From a virus, in the IMG/VR virus record IMGVR_UViG_3300048837_000418, positions 1 through 25,011 of that record: 25,011 nucleotides of DNA. The stretch is one strand, 5' to 3'. The notes beneath the pieces are model-generated. The model saw only the letters and a list, made by a program, of their open reading frames with translations, was not told the DNA's origin and did no database searches. Position numbers and translations under genes: made by a program. This document shows positions 6,618 to 12,764 of the stretch, piece by piece; positions within the stretch are counted from its first letter, which is position 1; the number at the start of each line of letters is the position of its first letter.

Positions 6618-7428
6618 AATCCGGGCGGATGCATCGATCCAGAACGCGCGCTGGGAAGTCCGGCCGGATGCGCTGGAGCGGTTCATCCCGCACGCCGCCG
6701 ACGCCGGCGACCCGGAAACCATCACGATCTATGACCAGATCGGCGTCGACGTATGGACGGGCGAGGGCGTCACCGCCAAGCGCATCGCCGGTGCGCTCCG
6801 CTCGATCGGCGAACGCGATATCCGCGTGAACATCAACAGCCCCGGCGGCGACTTCTTCGAAGGCGTCACGATCTACAACCTGCTGCGCGAGCACAAGGCC
6901 AAAGTCACGGTGCGCGTGCTCGGTGTGGCGGCGTCGGCGGCGTCGATCGTCGCCATGGCCGGCGACGAGATCGAGATCGCCGTGGCCTCGCACCTGATGA
7001 TTCACAACGCCTGGGCGGTCGTGGTCGGCAACCGGCATGACCTCGAACAGGCGCAGAACGCGCTCGCATCGTTCGATGGCTCGATGGCCGACATCTACTC
7101 GGCCCGCACCGGCATCGATCGCAAGAAGGTCGCGTCGATGATGGACGCCGAGACGTGGATCAGCGCCGACGCGGCCGTGTCCGGCGGCTGGGCCGATCGC
7201 AAGATCAACGAGCCTGCGAAGCCGGAAGGCATCGAGGCCAAGCAGACCCGCACGCTCGCGGTCGCCGAAGCGGCGTTCGCGCGGGCCGGGCTGTCCCGCA
7301 GCGAGCGCCGCTCGCTGTTGAAAGACCTGACGAATTCCAGTGGCACGCCGAGCGCTGCCGCGTACGCCATGCCGGGCGCTGGCGACCTTGCTGCAGCTCT
7401 GCAGCGTCTCCAAAGCAACCTCAAGTAA
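6595..7428 (+). CDS. Head maturation protease, ClpP-like (S14)
   Basis: The protein is 277 aa. A Clp protease fold spans residues about 45-205. INSPGG (80-85) is the oxyanion-loop motif. Ser114 in GVAASAAS aligns with the ClpP nucleophile and His137 in MIHNAW with the catalytic histidine. The catalytic acid probably lies near DAETWISADAAV. The protease is expected to remove the N-terminal scaffold segment of the capsid protein encoded next and then degrade itself. The start ATG at 6595 follows GGAAACGGAAG and overlaps the portal end by 23 bases. The C-terminal about 70 residues are a less conserved tail. Confidence 0.93.
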   Translation: MSLRPLPEIRADASIQNARWEVRPDALERFIPHAADAGDPETITIYDQIGVDVWTGEGVTAKRIAGALRSIGERDIRVNINSPGGDFFEGVTIYNLLREHKAKVTVRVLGVAASAASIVAMAGDEIEIAVASHLMIHNAWAVVVGNRHDLEQAQNALASFDGSMADIYSARTGIDRKKVASMMDAETWISADAAVSGGWADRKINEPAKPEGIEAKQTRTLAVAEAAFARAGLSRSERRSLLKDLTNSSGTPSAAAYAMPGAGDLAAALQRLQSNLK

Positions 7429-7439
7429 GGGAGTCACCC

Positions 7440-8732
7440 ATGAAGAACCATGCACTGTCGGACGGTATCCGTCGCGGCATCCAGGCCGTGCGCGCCGAAA
7501 CGGTGTCGCTGGCCGATCTCGTTCGCAACGTCGAAGCCGTCAATCGCGCCTTCGAAGAGTTCAAGGCCACGAACGACCAGAAGCTCGCCGCGCTCGCCAA
7601 GTCCGGTTCGGTTGATGCGCTCGTGACCGAAAAGCTCGACCGCATCAATGCCGACATCACCAAGCACCAGGCGGCGATCGACGAAACCACCAAGATCCTC
7701 GCGCGCATCCGCGCCGGCGGTGCTGGTGGCAACGAACTGTCGCCCGAAGCCTCGGCATACCGCGGTAACTTCAATGCCTACTTCCGCCGCGGCGAGAACG
7801 AGGGTGAGGTCAAGCAGTTCAACGCGGCAGCCACGCGCGGCTCGAACCCCGATGGCGGCTATCTGGTCCCCGACCAGATGGAAAGCACCATCGACCGCGT
7901 GCTCGGCACCGTTTCGGCCGTGCGCAGCATCGCCCGCGTCATCAGCATCAGTGGCGCCAGCTACTCGAAGTTGGTGAACCAGGGCGGCGCAACGTCGGGC
8001 TGGGTGGGCGAGAACGATGCGCGCGGCTCGACCAGCACGCCGACGCTCTCCAAGCTGGAATTCCAGGCCATGGAGATCTACGCCAACCCGTACGCCTCGC
8101 AGACGCTGCTCGACGATGCATCGGTCGACATCGGCGCCTGGCTGGCTGATGAAGTCGCGATCGAGTTCGCCGAGGAAGAAGGCGCTGCCTTCGTCACCGG
8201 CAACGGCGTCGCCAAGCCGCGCGGCCTGCTGTCGTACGACTTCGTCGCGAATGCGTCCTGGTCGTGGGGCAAGGTCGGTTACGTCGCCAGCGGCAAGTCC
8301 GCAACGCTCGACACCGACACCGGCAAGAACGGCGCGGAGAAGCTGATCTCGCTGATCCACGCGCTGAAGCAGGGCTATCGTCAGAACGCCCGCTTCATGA
8401 TGAACACGACCACGCTGGAAACCCTTCGCTCTCTGAAGGACGCCAACGCGCAGTACGTGTGGCAGCCGTCGATCAAGGAAGGCGTGCCGGCCACGCTGTT
8501 CGGCTACCAGGTCACCGACGACGACAACATGCCGAACATCGGCGCGGACCAGTACCCGATCCTGTTCGGCGACTTCCAGCGGGCCTACCTGATCGTCGAT
8601 CGCCAGGGCATCCGCGTGTTGCGCGATCCGTACAGCAACAAGCCGTACGTCAGCTTCTACACCACGAAGCGCGTCGGCGGCGGCATCCAGAACTTCCAGG
8701 CCATCAAGGCGCTGAAGATCGCGACGTCGTAA
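7440..8732 (+). CDS. Major capsid protein, HK97 gp5 family
   Basis: The protein is 430 aa from ATG 7440, which is preceded by AAGGGAG at good spacing. Open frame continues upstream but lacks a comparable start signal. Residues about 1-95 are charged, helical, coiled-coil-like sequence, the scaffolding delta-domain that the upstream protease removes. The mature shell domain starts near NPDGGYLVPDQM and contains the usual E-loop/P-domain landmarks (FVTGNG, GYQVTDDDNMP, and YIVDRQGIRVLRDP-like sequence near the end). Cleavage should occur between the coil and the shell domain, around residues 95-130. Confidence 0.95.
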   Translation: MKNHALSDGIRRGIQAVRAETVSLADLVRNVEAVNRAFEEFKATNDQKLAALAKSGSVDALVTEKLDRINADITKHQAAIDETTKILARIRAGGAGGNELSPEASAYRGNFNAYFRRGENEGEVKQFNAAATRGSNPDGGYLVPDQMESTIDRVLGTVSAVRSIARVISISGASYSKLVNQGGATSGWVGENDARGSTSTPTLSKLEFQAMEIYANPYASQTLLDDASVDIGAWLADEVAIEFAEEEGAAFVTGNGVAKPRGLLSYDFVANASWSWGKVGYVASGKSATLDTDTGKNGAEKLISLIHALKQGYRQNARFMMNTTTLETLRSLKDANAQYVWQPSIKEGVPATLFGYQVTDDDNMPNIGADQYPILFGDFQRAYLIVDRQGIRVLRDPYSNKPYVSFYTTKRVGGGIQNFQAIKALKIATS

Positions 8733-8738
8733 CCGAAT

Positions 8739-8768
8739 GCGGGCTCGGGCCACGTGAGCCGAGCCCGC
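8739..8768 (+). terminator. Strong stem-loop after the capsid gene
   Basis: A perfect 10-bp GC-rich inverted repeat (8739-8748 with 8759-8768) starts six bases after the capsid stop. No T-tract follows, so it is not a classic intrinsic terminator. It could stabilise the upstream capsid message against 3' exonucleases, which would fit the need for many capsid copies. Confidence 0.4.
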
Positions 8769-8794
8769 TCACTCACCCCATCGGGAGAAACACC

Positions 8795-9214
8795 ATGCGT
8801 GACTTGATGAACCAGATCCACGTCAAGCGGGCGATCTCGCCCGTTTCGGTGGCGGACAACACCGCCCAGACGGGCGAAGTCGTCGACCTGCAGGGCTACG
8901 ATTCCTGCACCTTCGTCATCGCCACCGGCTCGATCGGCGATGCCGATGCCACGTTCGCAGTCGAGGTCCAGGAATGCGATACCTCGGGCGGAACCTACAC
9001 CGCCGTCGCGGACGCCAACCTCGTCGGCACCGAGGCCCTGGCGGGCTTCCAGTTCGACGACGACAACGAGTGCCGGAAGATCGGCTACATCGGCTCGAAG
9101 CGCTACGTGAAGCTCGTGATCACCCCGGCGGCCAACGCATCTGCGGCGCTGTTTTCCGCCGTGGCCGTGCTCGGCCATCCGAACCGCGCTCCGACCTCCA
9201 ACCCGCCGGCCTGA
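8795..9214 (+). CDS. Putative head decoration/stabilisation protein
   Basis: The protein is 139 aa and starts at ATG 8795 behind GGGAGA. The sequence alternates short beta-prone stretches (TFVIATGSIG, ATFAVEVQEC, YVKLVITPA), with no enzymatic motif. It is immediately after the major capsid gene and closed by a strong terminator, the normal position and expression pattern of a capsid decoration or cement protein. Proteins of this type are also annotated simply as conserved phage structural proteins. The role is inferred from position and predicted fold. Confidence 0.6.
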   Translation: MRDLMNQIHVKRAISPVSVADNTAQTGEVVDLQGYDSCTFVIATGSIGDADATFAVEVQECDTSGGTYTAVADANLVGTEALAGFQFDDDNECRKIGYIGSKRYVKLVITPAANASAALFSAVAVLGHPNRAPTSNPPA

Positions 9215-9236
9215 TCCGGCTGACGCAGTAACCCAA

Positions 9237-9269
9237 GGGCGGCCCGGCAACGGGTCGCCCTTCTTCTTT
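9237..9269 (+). terminator. Intrinsic terminator closing the head-gene unit
   Basis: A 10-bp stem (9237-9246 with 9251-9260, one GT pair) is capped by a GCAA tetraloop and followed by TTCTTCTTT. It overlaps the ribosome-binding region of the next gene, so read-through or a local promoter is needed for the connector genes. Confidence 0.85.
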
Positions 9270-9279
9270 GGAGCAGTCG

Positions 9280-9864
9280 GTGAACTGGACCAGTCTCAAT
9301 CGAACTGCAGCGCCCGCCGAATATCCGGTGTCGGTCGCGCACGCGAAGGAACACCTCCGCATCGAGTCCAGCCAGATCGCCGACGATCAGTTGATCCTGC
9401 GCTACATCGCCGCCGCGACCGACTGGGTCGAGAAGGAAACCAACCGCGCGCTGGTCACCCAGACCTGGGCGATGCGACTGGATGACTTCCCGCGCTGCGA
9501 CGGCACGCGCGGACGCTACATCGAATTGCCGAAACCGCCGGGCGTGTCGGTGACCTCGATCACCTACGTCGACAGCGCCGGCGTCACGCAGACGCTCGCG
9601 ACCGACCGCTATGCCGTCGTCGCCGACGAATGGCAACCCTTCGTCTGCGAAGCCTACGGCACCACCTGGCCGAGCGTGCGCGCACAGCCTGGCGCCGTCA
9701 CCGTGACCTACGTCGCGGGCTATGACGACGTTCCGGATGCGCTCAAGGCTGCGATCTGGATGCACGTGCAGGGCCAACACGACAACCTTCCTGCGGCGGA
9801 CTGGCAGGCGCTCGAACGCGCCATCCGCAACATGGTCCTGCCGTTCCGCGTGCCGGTGATCTGA
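9280..9864 (+). CDS. Head-tail connector protein, phiE125 gp8 / gp6-like
   Basis: The protein is 194 aa from GTG 9280, chosen because GGAG at 9270-9273 lies six bases upstream. A TTG twelve bases earlier has no such site. The N-terminal half carries the connector signature: PVSVAHAKEHLRI, then DDQLILRYIAAATDWVEK, a helical ring-forming segment. The C-terminal half is specific to the phiE125 gp8-like group (TWPSVRAQPGAVTVTYVAGY). The protein forms the ring under the portal that begins the neck. Its stop overlaps the next ATG (TGATG). Confidence 0.88.
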   Translation: MNWTSLNRTAAPAEYPVSVAHAKEHLRIESSQIADDQLILRYIAAATDWVEKETNRALVTQTWAMRLDDFPRCDGTRGRYIELPKPPGVSVTSITYVDSAGVTQTLATDRYAVVADEWQPFVCEAYGTTWPSVRAQPGAVTVTYVAGYDDVPDALKAAIWMHVQGQHDNLPAADWQALERAIRNMVLPFRVPVI

Positions 9865-10190
9865 TGCTCGCCCAACGCCTACGCCACCAGGTCAAGCTGC
9901 AGTCGCAGTCGACCAGTCTGGACAGCTACGGCGGCAACACTGGCACCTGGTCGGACGTGGCCACGGTGCGCGCGGGCATCGAACCCATCGGCGGCACCGA
10001 GGCGATGCGCAACGGACAGAACGCGGGCGAGCAGATGGTGCGCGTGGTCATGCGCTACCGCGCCAGCGTCACGCCGCAGATGCGCATCGTCTGGGGCAGC
10101 ACGATCTACACCATCGTCGCCGTCGCCAACCGCGACAGCGCAAACCGCATGCTTGAACTGACGTGCAAGACCGGAGGCGGCGAATCGTGA
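9864..10190 (+). CDS. Head closure protein (SPP1 gp16-like / HK97 gp6-7 type adaptor)
   Basis: The protein is 108 aa and beta-rich. It has the family landmarks of head-tail joining proteins: start LRHQVKLQSQS, then TWSDVATVRAGIEPI, a middle VMRYRASVTPQMRI and C-terminal IYTIVAVANRD. It should form the second ring below the connector and seal the DNA inside the full head. It overlaps the previous stop by one base and the next start by four bases, so these neck genes are translationally coupled. Confidence 0.87.
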   Translation: MLAQRLRHQVKLQSQSTSLDSYGGNTGTWSDVATVRAGIEPIGGTEAMRNGQNAGEQMVRVVMRYRASVTPQMRIVWGSTIYTIVAVANRDSANRMLELTCKTGGGES

Positions 10191-10642
10191 TCAGCGCGCG
10201 CATCACCGGCATGGCCGAACTGACGGCCGCGCTCAAGGCGTTGCCGAAGGAGATCGCCAGCAAGAACGGCGGGCCGCTGCGGCGCGCGCTGCGTTCCGCC
10301 GCGCGCACGGTACAGATGCGCGCGCGCGAACTGGCGCCGAAGGAATCCGGCCGGCTGACCCGCGCCATCGTGATTCAGCTTGACCGCAATCCGCGCAACG
10401 TGACCGAGCGCATGGTTGTGCGGCCGCGTGCGGGCAAGTCGCGCAACGACGAGAAGGGCGCGTGGTACTGGCATTTCGTCGAGTTCGGCACCGTGAAGAT
10501 GCCGGCCCATCCCTTCATCCGGCCCGCCTTCGATGCCGTCAAGGACGAAGCGCTGGCCGAATTCAAGCGCCACCTCACGCAGGGCATCTTCCGTGCCGTG
10601 CGCAAGGTGCGCCGACTGAGCACGGTGCGCCCGCGTGGCTGA
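10187..10642 (+). CDS. HK97 gp10-like tail-completion protein
   Basis: The protein is 151 aa from GTG 10187, preceded by GGAGG at 10173-10177. The start overlaps the previous stop as GTGA. The pattern fits the HK97 gp10 family: ITGMAELTAALKALP at the N-terminus, RALRSAARTVQMRARELAP, and the conserved WYWHFVEFGTVKMPAHPFIRPAF core. Members help finish the tail top and join it to the neck. The basic C-terminal end overlaps the following gene by 8 bases. Confidence 0.88.
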   Translation: MISARITGMAELTAALKALPKEIASKNGGPLRRALRSAARTVQMRARELAPKESGRLTRAIVIQLDRNPRNVTERMVVRPRAGKSRNDEKGAWYWHFVEFGTVKMPAHPFIRPAFDAVKDEALAEFKRHLTQGIFRAVRKVRRLSTVRPRG

Positions 10643-11015
10643 CGAATCGACCATCCGCGCGCTCCTGGTCGCGCACGCCGGCTTCGCCGCGCTGGTGCCG
10701 GCCGCGCGCCTGTTCGACCAGGTCGCACCGACGAACACGCCGACGCCGATCGCGCGGCCGTTCGTGGCCATGACCACCGTCAGTGATGTGCCGTTCAACC
10801 ACGTCAGTGGCGCGCCGGCGTCGGCCGGCATCCGCGTGCAATTCGACATCTACGCCGACACCAAGGCCGGCGCCAAGGCGGTGCTGGCGCAGATCCGCGC
10901 CGCGCTGCATGCCGCCGGCCACGGCGGCTGCGAAGAACTGTCGCAAGACCTGCCGGCCGATGACCCGGCGCTGCGCCGCATTTCCAGCGATTGGCTGTTC
11001 GTCCTGAACCGCTGA
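10635..11015 (+). CDS. Tail terminator/completion protein, DUF3168-like
   Basis: The protein is 126 aa from GTG 10635. The order of motifs (STIRALLVAHAGFAALV, RPFVAMTTVSDVP, VQFDIYADTKAGAKAVLAQIRAAL, DWLFVLNR end) is that of the DUF3168 phage family, homologues of tail-terminator proteins that cap the tail tube. It is the last gene before tandem terminators, which separate it from the tail tube gene. Confidence 0.82.
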   Translation: MADESTIRALLVAHAGFAALVPAARLFDQVAPTNTPTPIARPFVAMTTVSDVPFNHVSGAPASAGIRVQFDIYADTKAGAKAVLAQIRAALHAAGHGGCEELSQDLPADDPALRRISSDWLFVLNR

Positions 11016-11042
11016 TCGACCGCATCCCGAAAGGGTAAACCG

Positions 11043-11065
11043 ACCGCCGCAAGGCGGTTTTTTTT
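11043..11065 (+). terminator. Intrinsic terminator, first of a tandem pair
   Basis: ACCGCC-GCAA-GGCGGT stem (11043-11058) runs into eight T residues. It ends the neck-gene transcript. Confidence 0.92.
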
Positions 11066-11067
11066 CG

Positions 11068-11089
11068 ACCGCCGCAGGGCGGTTTTTTT
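11068..11089 (+). terminator. Intrinsic terminator, second of a tandem pair
   Basis: ACCGCC-GCAG-GGCGGT stem (11068-11083) runs into seven T residues. It is a near-exact duplicate of the unit 25 bases upstream, differing by one base in the loop. It directly precedes the ribosome-binding site of the tail tube gene. Confidence 0.9.
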
Positions 11090-11107
11090 GTTTTCTGGAG
11101 AACCGTC

Positions 11108-11575
11108 ATGGCCAATCTCAAGACCCAGGGCACCCAGCTCTGGATGGTGACTGCCGCAACGACTTCGGTCGAAATCGGCAACATCACCAGCTTCAACCCG
11201 CCGTCGCCGGCCGCCGACGAAATCGAGTCGACCAATCTGGCGTCGAGCGCGAAGGAATTCGTGCAGGGCCTGATCGATTACGGCGAGGGCTCGTTCGAGG
11301 TGAACTTCGATCCGTCGAGCGCCGCGCATCAGGCCGTTTTGACCGGCCTCGCCGCCGGCACCACGCGCGAATTCCTGATCGGCTTCAGCGACGCGACCAC
11401 GGCCGTTCCGTCGGTCACCGGCAGTTCGTTCGGCACCCCGCCGACCACGCGCTCTTGGATCAAGTTCACGGGCTTCGTCAAGGGCTTCGTGATGCAGGGC
11501 GGCACCAACGACCTGGTCAAGGCCACGCTGACGGTCCGCAACAGCGGTTCGCCGACCTACACCTGGAAGGTCTAA
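11108..11575 (+). CDS. Major tail tube protein
   Basis: The protein is 155 aa from ATG 11108 with CTGGAG upstream. The sequence is beta-rich, with tube-protein features: GTQLWMVTAATTSVEIGNIT, the ADEIESTNLASSAKEFVQGL segment and FVKGFVMQGGTNDLVKATLTV near the end. It polymerises into the tail tube around the tape measure. It is flanked by strong terminators on both sides, a single-gene unit consistent with very high expression. Confidence 0.85.
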   Translation: MANLKTQGTQLWMVTAATTSVEIGNITSFNPPSPAADEIESTNLASSAKEFVQGLIDYGEGSFEVNFDPSSAAHQAVLTGLAAGTTREFLIGFSDATTAVPSVTGSSFGTPPTTRSWIKFTGFVKGFVMQGGTNDLVKATLTVRNSGSPTYTWKV

Positions 11576-11597
11576 CCCGCGCTTCAGGGCGGCACTT

Positions 11598-11626
11598 GCC
11601 CGCGCAGGACCCGCGCGGGCCTTTTT
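11598..11626 (+). terminator. Intrinsic terminator after the tail tube gene
   Basis: An 8-bp stem GCCCGCGC/GCGCGGGC (11598-11605 with 11613-11620) and a 7-base loop, followed by CTTTTTCTT. Confidence 0.85.
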
Positions 11627-11686
11627 CTTCGCGGCGTGCGCTGAACCGCGCGCCGCACCCCATCAAAACAAGACGAGAGACCACCC

Positions 11687-12055
11687 ATGAAGATTCAGGA
11701 TTTCCTCGCTGCGGGCGATCTGCAGCCGGTGCGTGTAGACGGCGAGCTGGTCGAAGGCGTGAAGTGCCGCCTGCTCACGCTCGACGAAGTGTCGGCGCTG
11801 ATTGGCGATGGCGTGAAGAACGCTGTGAAGTTTGGCGCATCGCTGCTCGCTGTCGCACTGGTCGACCCCGATGGCAACCCGGTCGGTGATGCCGCGACGT
11901 GGCTGCGCATGCCGTTCCGTCAGCAGTCGAAGTTCGAGGCGCTGGTGAACGAGGTCAGCCGAATCAATGGCCTGCTCCAGGCCGCGCAGGTGGAAGACCT
12001 GGGAAAGTCTTCCGAGACGACTGGCGCGTCCGACTCGAGTTCGAACTCTGCCTGA
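11687..12055 (+). CDS. Tail assembly chaperone (G-type product)
   Basis: The protein is 122 aa. MKIQDFLAAGDLQPVRVDGELVEGVKC opens an alpha/beta domain, followed by a helical segment and a Ser/Asn-rich tail after residue about 108. The gene lies between tube and tape measure genes, overlapping a second frame, like lambda G/T. These chaperones coat the tape measure and recruit tube subunits but are absent from the virion. Ribosomes that slip at 12001-12007 make the longer GT form. The Ser-rich last 15 residues belong only to the unshifted form. Confidence 0.82.
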   Translation: MKIQDFLAAGDLQPVRVDGELVEGVKCRLLTLDEVSALIGDGVKNAVKFGASLLAVALVDPDGNPVGDAATWLRMPFRQQSKFEALVNEVSRINGLLQAAQVEDLGKSSETTGASDSSSNSA

Positions 12056-12348
12056 GGCTCGGGAAAACCCGCGCGGAATTGCGCGCGGGCATGAGCTATC
12101 GCGAGTTCACCCAGTGGGCGGCGTGGAATGCCCACTCGCCCATCGGCGACGAGCGATGCCATGACCTCGGCCCTGCGCTGATCCGCCAGATGACGGCGCA
12201 GATGAACAGCAAGCGCGGCTCCAAGTTCCCGCTTGAGGATTTCCTCCCGTTCGCACGGCGCGACGAACCCCAGAACGTCAACGAGGCCGAAGCCGCGCTG
12301 ATCGCGTGGGCCAAGGCCAATGGCACCCGAGAGAAACGAAAGGAGTAG
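11687..12348 (+). CDS. Tail assembly chaperone GT fusion made by -1 frameshift
   Basis: Codons CTG GGA AAG at 11999-12007 contain the slippery heptamer G GGA AAG (12001-12007), the same heptamer used by lambda G-T. A -1 shift continues as GKVFRDDWRVRLEF and runs to 12348. The T-like extension has LRAGMSYREFTQWAAWNAHSP and a helical end (EAEAALIAWAKANG). This frame has no start with a good ribosome-binding site near the overlap, so a shift is the natural way to express it. In lambda the two products are needed in a fixed ratio, and GT links tape measure and tube protein. The fusion would be about 219 aa. Confidence 0.82.
12001..12007 (+). promoter_or_regulatory. Programmed -1 frameshift slippery site GGGAAAG
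   Basis: X XXY YYZ heptamer in the correct phase relative to the chaperone start at 11687 (offset 312 to the CTG codon). It lies 48 bases before the zero-frame stop. I did not identify a definite downstream pseudoknot; lambda itself works without a strong one. Confidence 0.82.
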
Positions 12349-12352
12349 CACC

Positions 12353-12610
12353 GTGGCAGACCCCTATGATTCCGTCGCCTCCGGCATGGACTCGCCCGCG
12401 AGCAGCGCCGAGGCGATCACGCCGAACGACTCGACCGACCTCACCACGATCCCGCGCGCGCTGCTGATCGCGTCCGCGGGCAACCTGAAGGTCACGATGA
12501 AGGGCGGCCAGACGGTCACGCTCCCAGTCGTTGCCGGATACAACCCGCTCCGCGTGACGCGGGTGTGGTCGACGAGCAAGACTTGCGGCGACGTGTTCGC
12601 GATCTGGTGA
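12353..12610 (+). CDS. Small conserved phage protein, possibly spike-base type
   Basis: The protein is 85 aa from GTG 12353 with AGGAG eight bases upstream. After a low-complexity Asp/Ser-rich start come ITPNDSTDLTTIPRALLIASA, then VTMKGGQTVTLPV and a beta-rich end RVTRVWSTSKTCGDVFAIW. This pattern recalls small proteins annotated in phages and gene-transfer agents as spike base proteins. The match is from memory of the pattern and not certain. Its place just before a tailspike gene agrees with a role in mounting receptor-binding parts. Confidence 0.6.
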   Translation: MADPYDSVASGMDSPASSAEAITPNDSTDLTTIPRALLIASAGNLKVTMKGGQTVTLPVVAGYNPLRVTRVWSTSKTCGDVFAIW

Positions 12611-12614
12611 TGCC

Positions 12615-12755
12615 ATGCCACTCGGTCTGAGCCTCGGCATCGGCGCATCCCTATCCGCCGGCGACGCGGTCTATCCGAATCCGGGCGACTACCTAGTCAC
12701 CGCAATCGGCGGAGACAACCTCACTGACGAATCCAACAACCAGTTGACGGCATAA
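12615..12755 (+). CDS. Small phage protein, unknown
   Basis: The protein is 46 aa: ATG at 12615, stop TAA at 12753-12755. It starts MPLGLSLGIGASLSAGD and continues with GDYLVTAIGGDNLTDESNNQL. It lies in tight order between two phage genes with 2- and 9-base gaps, and its stop is followed at once by the AAGGA ribosome-binding site of the tailspike gene. Short proteins with GDxLxTE-like phrases are common in this position in phages. The function is unknown. Confidence 0.5.
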   Translation: MPLGLSLGIGASLSAGDAVYPNPGDYLVTAIGGDNLTDESNNQLTA

Positions 12756-12764
12756 GGAATCACC

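Noticed and set aside
7155-7439. Longer upstream start for the major capsid protein
   Set aside because: The upstream part overlaps the protease gene in another frame. The ATG at 7440 has a strong ribosome-binding site and gives the usual length.
12061-12067. Second slippery-looking GGGAAAA in the tail chaperone region
   Set aside because: It lies after the stop of the first chaperone frame, so ribosomes in that frame never reach it.
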